Assembly: GCA_006226545.1 (NCBI GenBank)
Contig: SBGR01000087.1
Location: 1-44,465 of the forward strand
Reading direction: 5' to 3'
DNA length: 44,465 nucleotides
Source of the DNA: Bacteroidota bacterium
Lineage (GTDB): Bacteria; Bacteroidota; Bacteroidia; UBA8524
The notes under the pieces are model-generated. The model did not search any database. It was not told where the DNA came from and was given only the letters and a program-made list of their open reading frames with translations. The first letter of the stretch is position 1, and the number at the start of each line of letters is the position of its first letter. Below are positions 7,199 through 15,243 of the stretch, one piece after another. The position numbers and the translations under genes were made by a program.

Positions 7199-8428
7199 TC
7201 AGCTCTTAAAGCGAAGCGGCATACGTCCGGCTTTACGTGCCGGAAGCCAAGCGGTAAGCAATCCCAAGAATAGGATGAGTAAAAAGATCAAGGCAAAATC
7301 GCCCCATTGCATGTGCACTGGATAGGCGTTCACAATAAAACTACTCATGCCACCAAAGCCAATGATGCCGTAGGTTTCTTGTGCCCAGCAAATGCCGTAG
7401 CCTGCTGCCAGTCCGAGGAGTCCGCCCATCAAGGAGATAAGCAATCCTTCTTGCAAAAAGATGCTTCGGATGCTGCTGTCTTTGGCGCCCATGCTTTTTA
7501 AGATGCTGATGTCTTTTCGTTTTTCCATCACCAACATGGTCAATGAGCTGATCACGGTAAAGGTGAGGAGGAAGAGGATAAACATGAGGATAAGCGCTGT
7601 GGCCCATTTCTCGTAGCGAAATACGCGGTAGAGCGCTTCTTGCTGCTGCTCTCGGTTAAGTACTTTATAGCGATCGCCTAGCAGTTGCGCAATTTGACTT
7701 TGCACTAGGTCCAGATTGGCACCTTCTTTCAGCTTAATCTCCACCGATGAAACGCCATTTGGGTATTCTAGGAGCTGCTGCGAAAGGCGCAAAGGAACAA
7801 GGATATAGGCGTTGTTGATTTCGTCGTCTATGCTGAAGATGCCGCGCGGAAAGACAAAGGCTTGGTTCAGCATTTTCATGGGGTTCATGTTCACGCCACC
7901 TCGGCCTTTTCTAGGCACGTAAATACCCAACTTGGTGAAGTCGTTGTAAACCGAAACACCCAAACGGTTGGCTACGCCTAAGCCTAAAACGGCATAATCG
8001 CGTTCGTCTTCTTGAAGTACAAGCTCACCTTCATACACCATGCTATCAAGTTTGGTGAGTCCGGGATAGTTCCGGCTAACGCCTTTCATCAAAGCGATGC
8101 CTTGTTTGTCGTCGTAGGCTACGGCCACATTTTCCTCGAGAATCATGGCGAGGTCGAGCACCCCTTCCATTCCTTTGATTTCAGCCAACGGCATGGAATC
8201 GGCAGAAATGGCTTTGCCTTCCATTAGCTCGATGCGGATATCCGGGTCGAAGGCATTGTAAAGCGATTGCACCAATTGCTCGAATCCGTTGAACACAGAA
8301 AGAACGGTAACCAAAGCCATGGCACCAACGGCATACCCTAAAACGGAGATACCCGAGATGATGTTAATCACATTTGGGTTGCTCTTAGAAAAAAGATAAC
8401 GGGAAGCGATGAACCGGCTTAACCTCAT
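7199..8428 (-). CDS. FtsX-like ABC transporter permease (LolC/LolE-type)
   Basis: 409 residues. One N-terminal membrane helix ('ISGISVLGYAVGAMALVTVLSVFNGF'), a large extracytoplasmic MacB-like domain of about 220 residues, then three C-terminal helices with the FtsX signature 'MLVMEKRKDISILKSMGA' and 'EGLLISLMGGLLGLAAGY'. This is the standard four-helix layout of permeases that extract lipoproteins or couple ATP hydrolysis to envelope work. No ATPase gene (LolD) is next to it, so it must pair with one elsewhere. Lipoprotein release is the usual role of the closest family, but is inferred. The start overlaps the methyltransferase stop by 4 bases. Confidence 0.88.
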   Translation of the reverse strand: MRLSRFIASRYLFSKSNPNVINIISGISVLGYAVGAMALVTVLSVFNGFEQLVQSLYNAFDPDIRIELMEGKAISADSMPLAEIKGMEGVLDLAMILEENVAVAYDDKQGIALMKGVSRNYPGLTKLDSMVYEGELVLQEDERDYAVLGLGVANRLGVSVYNDFTKLGIYVPRKGRGGVNMNPMKMLNQAFVFPRGIFSIDDEINNAYILVPLRLSQQLLEYPNGVSSVEIKLKEGANLDLVQSQIAQLLGDRYKVLNREQQQEALYRVFRYEKWATALILMFILFLLTFTVISSLTMLVMEKRKDISILKSMGAKDSSIRSIFLQEGLLISLMGGLLGLAAGYGICWAQETYGIIGFGGMSSFIVNAYPVHMQWGDFALIFLLILFLGLLTAWLPARKAGRMPLRFKS

Positions 8429-9231
8429 TTATACGCTTTGAGAATGATTCCGGCACCGGTCAAATGGCCCATGTGGGTATCCATAAAATTCAGCACCAAG
8501 CATACCGGGAAGATAAGTATAAAATAGACAGGGAAGATCAGCATGAAAACCTTAGAAATGTTAGATAACGTGAATGGTACCTTGATCGAAAGGAACCAAG
8601 AAAGCTGTCCTGGAGTACCGTAGGTATAACGTGCCCTTACCTTTTTATAGCCCATCTTCTTCAAGCGGATTTTCAATTCAGACATGTTATAGCCAAAACG
8701 CACGAAGTCCATTTTGTCTTTATAGCGAAACTCGCGCATATTGAAACGTGTCTCGCGGTCTGAAGGAACAGACATCAAGAATTTTCCATCCGGACGGAGG
8801 CTGTGGTAAAAGTTTTTGAATACGGCTTCATCGTCTTCTACGTATTCCATCACGTCTACACAAAGTACTAGGTCAAAGGCTTCGGCCATCTGAAAATTAA
8901 GCACGTCGGCACTTTTGAAGTAGACATTGGTGATTTTCTTATGGCGGTAGAACTCATTGCATTTGCATACCTGATCGGCTTTGATGTCGATGCCCAAGAT
9001 GCTGTAATGCGGATTGAGTTTATTGAGAAAATAAGAATACTGTCCGAAACCTGAGCCGGCGTCTAGGATATGTGTGGCCTTAGGGTGGTTCTTAGACCAG
9101 ATGCGAAGCTCGCGGTGCATGTGCCAAGAGCGTAAAAGCACCGCATCCAATAAGCGGTAGAAGAGTCTGCGCAAAAGGGCATTTCTGGAAAAGAGACTGC
9201 CCAAAGTTTCCTTGACCGGATCGTAGTACAT
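8425..9231 (-). CDS. Class I SAM-dependent methyltransferase with C-terminal membrane hairpin
   Basis: 268 residues. The SAM-binding motif I is ILDAGSGFGQYS (about residues 55-66), motif post-I is 'ILGIDIKADQ', and motif IV is 'FDLVLCVDVMEYVEDD'. After the catalytic domain a hydrophobic stretch 'VFMLIFPVYFILIFPVCLVL' should make one or two membrane helices, tethering the enzyme to the inner membrane. This suggests a lipid, quinone or envelope substrate, but the real substrate is unknown. It sits between rbfA (3-base gap) and the FtsX permease (4-base overlap), so all three are likely one transcript. Confidence 0.87.
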   Translation of the reverse strand: MYYDPVKETLGSLFSRNALLRRLFYRLLDAVLLRSWHMHRELRIWSKNHPKATHILDAGSGFGQYSYFLNKLNPHYSILGIDIKADQVCKCNEFYRHKKITNVYFKSADVLNFQMAEAFDLVLCVDVMEYVEDDEAVFKNFYHSLRPDGKFLMSVPSDRETRFNMREFRYKDKMDFVRFGYNMSELKIRLKKMGYKKVRARYTYGTPGQLSWFLSIKVPFTLSNISKVFMLIFPVYFILIFPVCLVLNFMDTHMGHLTGAGIILKAYK

Positions 9232-9234
9232 AGC

Positions 9235-9612
9235 TTATTCTTCGCCTGGTTCGTCGGAACCCCGTTCGTCGCTCAATTTTTTAAATACCTGTTCCATGTG
9301 CATCACATAGTCAAGGCTATCGTCCATGAAAAACTCCAATTCTGGAACCTTTCTCACCTGGTTGCGGACACGCTGGGCCAGTTGATGACGGAGGTCACGG
9401 GAATGAAATTGAATTAATTCGAGCAGGGCTTCTTTGTCCTGCGTCTGAAAAAAGCTCAAGTAACAGCGTACATAGCCTAAATCAGGCGATACTTTTACCC
9501 CGCTAACCGTGATAAAAGCCCCACCAAATAAGCTTCTTGCATTTTGTTGGAAAATTTCACCCAGATCTTTCTGAAGCTGTCTGGCAAATTTCTCCTGTCT
9601 CTTCGAATCCAT
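9235..9612 (-). CDS. rbfA: Ribosome-binding factor A
   Basis: 125 residues, typical for RbfA, a KH-fold protein that binds the 30S subunit and helps mature the 5' end of 16S rRNA. Family traits visible are the start 'RQEKFARQLQKDLGEIFQ', the strand 'ITVSGVKVSPDLGYVRCYLSFF', the central 'RHQLAQRVRNQVRKVPELEFFMDDSLD', and an acidic tail. First gene of a likely three-gene operon with the methyltransferase and the FtsX permease. A GATATTTG sequence, one base from the -7 consensus, lies about 12 bases upstream. Confidence 0.95.
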   Translation of the reverse strand: MDSKRQEKFARQLQKDLGEIFQQNARSLFGGAFITVSGVKVSPDLGYVRCYLSFFQTQDKEALLELIQFHSRDLRHQLAQRVRNQVRKVPELEFFMDDSLDYVMHMEQVFKKLSDERGSDEPGEE

Positions 9613-9686
9613 TTAACATGCAAATATCTACTTCTGCTCAGAATAATCGCTATACAGATTTAGGCAGATGTAAATATTAACGGTTT

Positions 9687-11039
9687 TTATCCCTTTTTGG
9701 TTTGCGTTAAACGTGAAATCAAGGAAAAGAACAACGGAAAAACCAGGCTAAAGAATAAGGCGGGCAATACCGGGTTGATGGGTTCCTTGAACCAGGTTTG
9801 AGGAAACAAGGTAAAAGCTGCACAAATCGCTAAAGACAATATCATCTGAATGAAGGTCCAAAGTGCGGGCAGCTTGAATCTACTGAAGCTATACAAGACT
9901 GGCGATACCAAACCGGCAACAATAAAAGGAGTAAAATCAAGAAAGATATTGACGGCAGATTTCTCTATATAAAAGAGCAATAACACAAAGGTGAGCAAGC
10001 TGCTGAGTAGAAGTCCTAATCGCATACGCGCTTCCGTGCTGCCTTTGAATGGCAGTAAATCCATCGCTATACATTGTGCTTCTAAAAAGATAAAGCTATC
10101 GGCAGTTGAAAGGATGGTAGATAGAATCCCTAAGAAGAATAAAATATAAAGTCCTTCAGGCAAGGCAGCCTGACCAAGTTCCAAGTATAAAATGGAGCTA
10201 TCTGCATTGGGAACTAAAACCAGCGCATACATCGCTAAGCCGGCTGCTAAAAAATCGAAGAGCGTCCAAAAGCCGACAGCGAGTATTATTCCCCGCTTGG
10301 CTGTTGCCGGATCTTTGCTCGCATAAATCCGTTGGTGGTAGGATGGGTCTGCCAAGACAATGCTCGCTAAGGCAAACCAAGCCAGAACTTCGGGCCAATG
10401 GCTGCTTAGGCTGAATTCCAGGTGTCCGGAAGGCAAGGCATTCAACACCTCGGTACCGTGCTTTTGAAAGAGGTAAAACAGGGCGGCAGCAAAGCCGATG
10501 AACATCAACGAAAACTTGATGAGGTCGTTGCGTATGAGTCCTTGAAGTCCACCACGGTAAAGGTAGATGCTGGAGAAAAGAATGATAAAAGGGATGCCCC
10601 AAACCAATGGCCATCCTAGGGTGTGTTTAATTACCTGTGCACCCATCAATACATACATGGCGGGCGAAACAAGTAAGATGAGCAGGAGTGCGCCTAGTTT
10701 AGCAACCGGTTTCGCGTACGATTGTTCCAATAGCTCTGGAATGGAATTTACTCCGGCAAAGCGCAGTTTTTTAGTGAAGAAAAAGGCTACCAAAAGTCCG
10801 AAGCTCGTATAAGGTAAGCTCAAGAACAGCCATGCCGAGATGCCGTATTGCGCATAAATTTCACCTATTCCGTTAATCCAACCATAAGAGGTGGTTACCA
10901 AGGTAGCAACAAAAGGTAAAAGACTCAGTTTTCTACCGGCCAGGAGGAAGTCTGCGGCATCGCCTGTTTGTCCTTTCTTTTTAAAGAACAAGGAGAACAA
11001 CACAACAACGAAGTAAGAAAAGAGGGCCAGCTTCAGCAC
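9687..11039 (-). CDS. Sodium:solute symporter family protein (GTG start)
   Basis: 450 residues with about 12-13 membrane helices. Family signs include 'DFLLAGRKLSLLPFVATLVTTSYGW' near the N-terminus, 'YLYRGGLQGLIRNDLIKF' in the middle and 'ILSTILSTADSFIF' in the position of the Na+ site helix. It should use the sodium gradient to import a small solute; the substrate (sugar, proline, acetate or other) cannot be assigned. The first codon is GTG, and an exact TATATTTG -7 element ends 4 bases before it, which supports this start and suggests a leaderless mRNA. It stands alone, with 74 bases to rbfA. Confidence 0.9.
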   Translation of the reverse strand: MLKLALFSYFVVVLFSLFFKKKGQTGDAADFLLAGRKLSLLPFVATLVTTSYGWINGIGEIYAQYGISAWLFLSLPYTSFGLLVAFFFTKKLRFAGVNSIPELLEQSYAKPVAKLGALLLILLVSPAMYVLMGAQVIKHTLGWPLVWGIPFIILFSSIYLYRGGLQGLIRNDLIKFSLMFIGFAAALFYLFQKHGTEVLNALPSGHLEFSLSSHWPEVLAWFALASIVLADPSYHQRIYASKDPATAKRGIILAVGFWTLFDFLAAGLAMYALVLVPNADSSILYLELGQAALPEGLYILFFLGILSTILSTADSFIFLEAQCIAMDLLPFKGSTEARMRLGLLLSSLLTFVLLLFYIEKSAVNIFLDFTPFIVAGLVSPVLYSFSRFKLPALWTFIQMILSLAICAAFTLFPQTWFKEPINPVLPALFFSLVFPLFFSLISRLTQTKKG

Positions 11040-11043
11040 GGGG

Positions 11044-11051
11044 CAAATATA
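11044..11051 (-). promoter_or_regulatory. Putative -7 promoter element TATATTTG for the symporter gene
   Basis: Exact TAnnTTTG match on the minus strand, 4 bases before the GTG start. The transcript would start at or within a few bases of the start codon. Confidence 0.55.
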
Positions 11052-11129
11052 GGTGCTTGGTGAATTGTCAGCTTAATTTGACCAAGTCCGGCTTGCAAGT
11101 ACAGCTTCGCTGAACTTATCTTGCCGCCG

Positions 11130-11768
11130 ATGCTGTTTGCACTGGGAAAAGGAATCTTAGCCGGCATGGCCATGAGTATGATGTTAGGGACGGTTTTTTT
11201 CGCCCTGATTCAGAACAGCATTCAGAGTGGTTGGAAAAAAGGTGCGCTCATCGCACTGGGAGTGGTATTGTCAGATACCATCTTTATATCACTCGCCATT
11301 TTCGGTGTCAGTTTTATCAGTTTAGAAGAATCGAATATCTGGATTGAAGCGGCAGCAGTCCTGCTTTTATTGGTGTTGGGTATTAACTCACTCATGAACC
11401 GCAATCCGCAGATCATCTACCCGGAAACACGCTTTGGCAAAGCCCTGTATTTTGTGAGCAGTGGTTTTTTATTGAATGGCCTTAACCCGGTAAACTTTCT
11501 GTTTTGGGCAGGCTGGGCCACGGTAGGTCGCAGCGAATGGGGATACGATACTGCACACTTAATTTACTTTTTCAGTGGTTGTTTGTTCAGCATCTTTTTT
11601 AGCGAAGTCTTAATCTCATTCGGCGCGCATAAAATCAAAAGGTTCTTAAACGAAAACATCCTGTTATGGATCAACCGCATCACCGGCTCGGTTTTCATCT
11701 TGGCTGCGCTTTACCTCATCGGGCAATGGATTGGCTGGTCTCAGCAGCTGCTCGAATTTTTCAAATGA
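11130..11768 (+). CDS. LysE/RhtB family amino acid exporter
   Basis: 212 residues from the ATG at 11130. A TTG three codons upstream is possible, but it lies within a TATCTTGC sequence that looks like the -7 box, so the ATG is preferred. There are six predicted membrane helices. Family signs: the N-terminal 'GKGILAGMAMSMMLGTVFFALIQNSI' with its Gly-rich helix and 'GWKKGALIALGVVLSDTIFI', and the mid-helix 'FLLNGLNPVNFLFW'. Members export amino acids or related metabolites in exchange for protons; the substrate is unknown. Confidence 0.9.
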   Translation: MLFALGKGILAGMAMSMMLGTVFFALIQNSIQSGWKKGALIALGVVLSDTIFISLAIFGVSFISLEESNIWIEAAAVLLLLVLGINSLMNRNPQIIYPETRFGKALYFVSSGFLLNGLNPVNFLFWAGWATVGRSEWGYDTAHLIYFFSGCLFSIFFSEVLISFGAHKIKRFLNENILLWINRITGSVFILAALYLIGQWIGWSQQLLEFFK

Positions 11769-11796
11769 GTTTCCGGTTGAATTCTACTTCAGGTAG

Positions 11797-11889
11797 AAAT
11801 TCCAATAATCAAGTACCAAACTCCAAAAGAAGGTTCTCGAATTAGAATAAATTTGGCTTTTGGAACTTGGAATTTGGAACTTGGAATTT
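11797..11889. repeat. Imperfect long inverted repeat (REP-like) with a 14-base tandem duplication
   Basis: Two 33-base arms (11797-11829 and 11857-11889) are complementary at about 25 of 33 positions, with 9 perfect pairs at the outer end and 8 at the inner end, and a 27-base loop. The right arm is a tandem repeat of TTGGAACTTGGAAT (11860-11873, 11874-11887). A related piece (AACTTGGAACTTGGAATTT) occurs at about 35225-35243. It lies in the convergent gap between the LysE gene and the subtilase gene. Confidence 0.7.
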
Positions 11890-11930
11890 ATAGTGCGGGT
11901 TGCTGTTACACCTGATTCTATAAATCATAA

Positions 11931-11953
11931 AAAAACCCTCACGAGGAGGGTTT
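11931..11953 (-). terminator. Intrinsic terminator of the subtilase operon
   Basis: Stem AAACCCTC (11933-11940) / GAGGGTTT (11946-11953) with loop ACGAG. Read on the minus strand it is followed by a run of seven T. It lies 6 bases past the stop of the subtilase gene. Confidence 0.88.
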
Positions 11954-11958
11954 CTTAT

Positions 11959-14622
11959 CTAGCGATGTAATATCAGTTTCTGCGGGCTTCGTTCATCCAC
12001 CTGAATGAGGTAGGTGCCATTCGCTAAGAAGCTTAAATCCAGCTCAAGCATTTTCTCAGCCGACTTACTCATGAGTTGTCTTCCCTGCATATCAAATAGT
12101 TTGATTTCATGCAAGCCTTCAAAATCAAGTTTGATTTGAACTAAGCCGGTGTTTGGGTTAGGATAAAGACTCATGCCCAAGTTTTCAGGCAAGGTGGTGG
12201 AGGTAAAATAATACGGATACAAAGCAGATCTGCTGCTGCAGCCGTTGGCCCCGCGTACTTCCACACTATAGAACCCCGAGAATTCGGGTTTCACAAATTG
12301 CAGGGTATCGTTTGGTAGGAATTGTCCGTTGAAGAGCCAGTAGTTTCCTGCAGTTGCGCTCGACTTCAACTGTGAATCGGCTTGCAAGGTTACGAGCGGT
12401 ACAGTGGGTGCTTCTAGAATCTCAACGCGGATACTGTCTCGGTTGACACAACCATTACCACCTGTTACTTGGCCATAGATATAATGTTCACCTAATGCTG
12501 TTTCAGAGGCTTTCCATTTGCCCTGATTCACGCCGCCGCCTGTAAAAGCCATGTTGGCTGAGCCACTTAATGGAAGTGCGGCAGTATCGTTGGAGCAAAA
12601 CTGTTCAGCGAAGAACTTGTCCATCTTAGCGGCAGGAGAGGCAAGAACCTGAAAGGCTGAAACAGTAAAAAGACTGTCTTCGTTGTAACTGCTTTTCACC
12701 CATTGCTGCATGTCGTAGGTTCCGGCAAGCGAAAAATGCACCTCAGTTTGAGCGCCAAATACTTGAATGGTATCAGGCCCGTAAAAGGTCCAGCGTACTT
12801 GGTCAGGATTACCGTAACCGTTAAAGTTCAAGGGAATCCCGTTTTCGGTACAGCTTTGTCCGCTAGGCAGCTGGGCTCCAGCCTGAACGCTTGGTTGCAA
12901 TCCGCTGATGATAAGCGAATAGGCTTGCGATTGGCTAAGGGTTCCTTTATGGCTAACCGTGATGCGGTAATAGCCGGCTTGCGGAGTCTGAATTTTAACT
13001 TGTTCTACGTTGTCTAAGTAATTGTCGCCTGTTGTTGCGGCATTTGCCGGATTAGCGGGATCAAGGATCCACGGCTTAAATTCGTTTTGGTCTGCAACGC
13101 GAACAATTCTAAGGTCAAGGTCGTTTACTAATTTTGGTGTGGTAAGGTCGAAGCCCAATTGTACACCAACGGCTGCAGGGTCATTCCAAGAGATGGTGGC
13201 GTAAAGCGGTGTGCTGCCGTCGTTGTAGACAACCAGCTCATACGTCGACTGGTTCGCTAAACTCAATTCATGGAACTGGTCTGTTGTGCCAATATTACTC
13301 ATCAACTGAACAGCCTTGGCTGAATTAACAAGGCCCCACCCGAAGCTGTAATCCGGTCCGGGATTGCTTCCGGCTTCATCAGCGGTATGAATGGCCATGC
13401 CTTTCAACGTGGCTGCTCTCATGTAAGTTCCAAAGAGTTTCTTGTGGTGTTCTTGCCAGAGCAAGAGCGAGCCCGCTACGTTCGGTGAAGACATGGAAGT
13501 GCCGTTATAGGAAGCATAGGCATTGTCGCCACTAGCGATGGAAGAATTGACGCCAACGCCATTGCCTACCACGTCCGGTTTGATTCTACCGTCGTCTGTT
13601 GGTCCCCAGCCACTGAATCCGCTCATCACTACGTCGCTGGGTTTTGTATACCCGGTGGTAATTGCGTTTACCGCACCAACGGTTAGTACGTTTTTACTTA
13701 CACCTGCGCCGGCAATGCAATCGTAAGGGCCGGTAGCCGGTCTTGGTGTTGATGATTGCACAAAGCCTTGGTTTCGGTCGTAGAGCCAATAGGTGGTTTC
13801 TGTAGCAGGTAGTTTTTTACCTCTGTCGTTACCCGCCGATTTTACGATGAGGTAATACGGGTTATCATTTGCTATCTCATCCCAGTCGCGGGCTTGGTTA
13901 TCGTAGTTGCCGTACTTGTAATCTTCAGTAGCACTGATATTGGTATCGCCGTACCATTCCCAGCGCGATTTATCGGTATTGTTATACCAGCCGGCGATAT
14001 AGCCGTAAGAGTGGTTAGATACCAACATACCATTGGCAGCAGCTTGGTTCATCTCTGCTTCATCCAGGTTCCAATCGTATGCGCGCACTTGTGTTTTGTA
14101 CGACATCCCTTTAGCTGTAGCTTTTACACCGCTGGCTGCCAGTGTTCCGGAAACGTGCGTGGCATGATTAGACAAGGTTGTTGCTCCGTCCATTTGCTGC
14201 ACACGGTTAACCAATTCCACATGGGTATTGCGCACTTTACCACCGTCCCAAACACCAATAAACATGCTATCGCCGCTAAGGTTAAGTCCGAGTCCGCCAT
14301 TGAGCCATAGCTTATTGGTCGAAATGGTTTTCGCAGCGTCGAGGTTGTCTACCGTATAATAGATAGGTTGCCCTAAGGTATTGAAGTATTGGAATTCGGC
14401 AAACTGACCGTTTTGGTTCATCATCATGGGTAAGCCCATGCGCAGCGCTAGTGCGCGGTCGGCCGTTCTTTGGCTGGAATCTTCTTGAAATAAGGATTGA
14501 GTGTTCGCATGAAAATAAACTGAATCTGTTATCCTTAACCCTCCACGCCTTATTTCTGGAGATTGGGCGTATAGGTTTGCTGTGAGACAGCTAAGTGCTG
14601 TGATGAGTAAAATTCTTTTCAT
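11959..14622 (-). CDS. Secreted subtilisin-like serine protease (S8) with T9SS type A sorting domain
   Basis: 887 residues. A signal peptide ending 'ANLYAQ' is followed by a short propeptide-like region and the S8 domain with the triad Asp126 (GVWDGG), His156 (HATHVSG) and Ser376 (NGTSMSSPNVAG); the oxyanion Asn is in 'VKSAGNDRG'. After about residue 450 comes a P-domain-like beta region ('ISWNDPA', 'NDLDLRI', 'YRITVSHKG'), then Ig-like segments, and finally a type A sorting domain (SLYPNPNTG ... LFDMQGR ... GTYLIQV). It should be exported by Sec and then carried across the outer membrane by the type IX system, and cleaved or anchored at the C-terminus. It lies 3 bases downstream of a lipoprotein gene and is probably co-transcribed with it. 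Confidence 0.95.
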   Translation of the reverse strand: MKRILLITALSCLTANLYAQSPEIRRGGLRITDSVYFHANTQSLFQEDSSQRTADRALALRMGLPMMMNQNGQFAEFQYFNTLGQPIYYTVDNLDAAKTISTNKLWLNGGLGLNLSGDSMFIGVWDGGKVRNTHVELVNRVQQMDGATTLSNHATHVSGTLAASGVKATAKGMSYKTQVRAYDWNLDEAEMNQAAANGMLVSNHSYGYIAGWYNNTDKSRWEWYGDTNISATEDYKYGNYDNQARDWDEIANDNPYYLIVKSAGNDRGKKLPATETTYWLYDRNQGFVQSSTPRPATGPYDCIAGAGVSKNVLTVGAVNAITTGYTKPSDVVMSGFSGWGPTDDGRIKPDVVGNGVGVNSSIASGDNAYASYNGTSMSSPNVAGSLLLWQEHHKKLFGTYMRAATLKGMAIHTADEAGSNPGPDYSFGWGLVNSAKAVQLMSNIGTTDQFHELSLANQSTYELVVYNDGSTPLYATISWNDPAAVGVQLGFDLTTPKLVNDLDLRIVRVADQNEFKPWILDPANPANAATTGDNYLDNVEQVKIQTPQAGYYRITVSHKGTLSQSQAYSLIISGLQPSVQAGAQLPSGQSCTENGIPLNFNGYGNPDQVRWTFYGPDTIQVFGAQTEVHFSLAGTYDMQQWVKSSYNEDSLFTVSAFQVLASPAAKMDKFFAEQFCSNDTAALPLSGSANMAFTGGGVNQGKWKASETALGEHYIYGQVTGGNGCVNRDSIRVEILEAPTVPLVTLQADSQLKSSATAGNYWLFNGQFLPNDTLQFVKPEFSGFYSVEVRGANGCSSRSALYPYYFTSTTLPENLGMSLYPNPNTGLVQIKLDFEGLHEIKLFDMQGRQLMSKSAEKMLELDLSFLANGTYLIQVDERSPQKLILHR

Positions 14623-14625
14623 CGA

Positions 14626-15063
14626 TTAATGTTCTTCTGAGGGTTGGTCTTCATGAACGGGTGGAAACTGCTCTAGTTTTCCATCGTAACTGAGGTTGAA
14701 GCAATAAACTTTAGAACCACATTTTAAGCTAATTGAGCTTTTCATGGAAAGGGTCTGTTTAACGTCGTCTTTCGTTTCTTTCACTTTCCAGTTTTCTCGT
14801 TCAAAGTGAAGGCAATCGAGAGGCTTCTCCGGATGTACCAGGTGTGCATCCAATTCCATTCCTCCATTCATTACCATTACTTCCAGTAAATAACCTGCTA
14901 GGCTGCCGGTGCTAATAGCATAACCGTACATCGATTGGTCTCCCATCGCTTGCACATGTTTAGCATCTTTGGTTTCGAATGTATAGGATTCGCATTTATT
15001 CTTGCCTGCAGAACAGGACACAAGGACCAGTGCTGCGAGCAGATAGAAGTAAGTTTTTACCAT
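14626..15063 (-). CDS. Predicted small lipoprotein of unknown function, upstream partner of the subtilase gene
   Basis: 145 residues from the ATG at 15063. A longer frame starting at 15099 would put 12 residues before the signal peptide, and the TATTTTCG element 4 bases upstream of 15063 supports the shorter form. The signal ends in a lipobox LVSC and Cys at about residue 17. The mature part has a pair of beta-rich segments ('ESYTFETKD', 'LKCGSKVYCFNLSYDGKL') with a Cys pair and no family I recognise. The 3-base spacing to the protease gene hints at a linked role such as an inhibitor, chaperone or surface anchor, but nothing in the sequence proves it. Confidence 0.78.
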   Translation of the reverse strand: MVKTYFYLLAALVLVSCSAGKNKCESYTFETKDAKHVQAMGDQSMYGYAISTGSLAGYLLEVMVMNGGMELDAHLVHPEKPLDCLHFERENWKVKETKDDVKQTLSMKSSISLKCGSKVYCFNLSYDGKLEQFPPVHEDQPSEEH

Positions 15064-15067
15064 ATTT

Positions 15068-15075
15068 CGAAAATA
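15068..15075 (-). promoter_or_regulatory. Putative -7 element TATTTTCG for the lipoprotein-subtilase operon
   Basis: Four bases upstream of the ATG at 15063 on the minus strand; one base off TAnnTTTG. Confidence 0.4.
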
Positions 15076-15228
15076 GGCATATAGCCAGGATAACGGCAAA
15101 GTAATTTTTGTCGAATTAAATAAGGTAGTTCAGACAACGTTTTGCATTTTTGGCGGAACTACTAATTGAAACCAAATCCGAATTAAGAAACCCACAAAGG
15201 CCATTTTAAATAGCCGATACATGTTTCT

Positions 15229-15236
15229 TAAATTTG
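15229..15236 (+). promoter_or_regulatory. Putative -7 promoter element TAAATTTG for the giant T9SS protein
   Basis: Exact TAnnTTTG match, 7 bases before the ATG at 15244. A TTTT run at 15204-15207, about 20 bases upstream, could act as the -33 box. Confidence 0.6.
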
Positions 15237-15243
15237 TAAAACC

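Noticed and set aside
13894..14310. 138-codon plus-strand open frame inside the subtilase gene
   Set aside because: A shadow frame on the antisense strand of a well-supported protease.
15126..15162. GTAGTTC ... GAACTAC inverted repeat upstream of the giant T9SS gene
   Set aside because: Only seven pairs with a 23-base loop; too weak to call a regulatory site.
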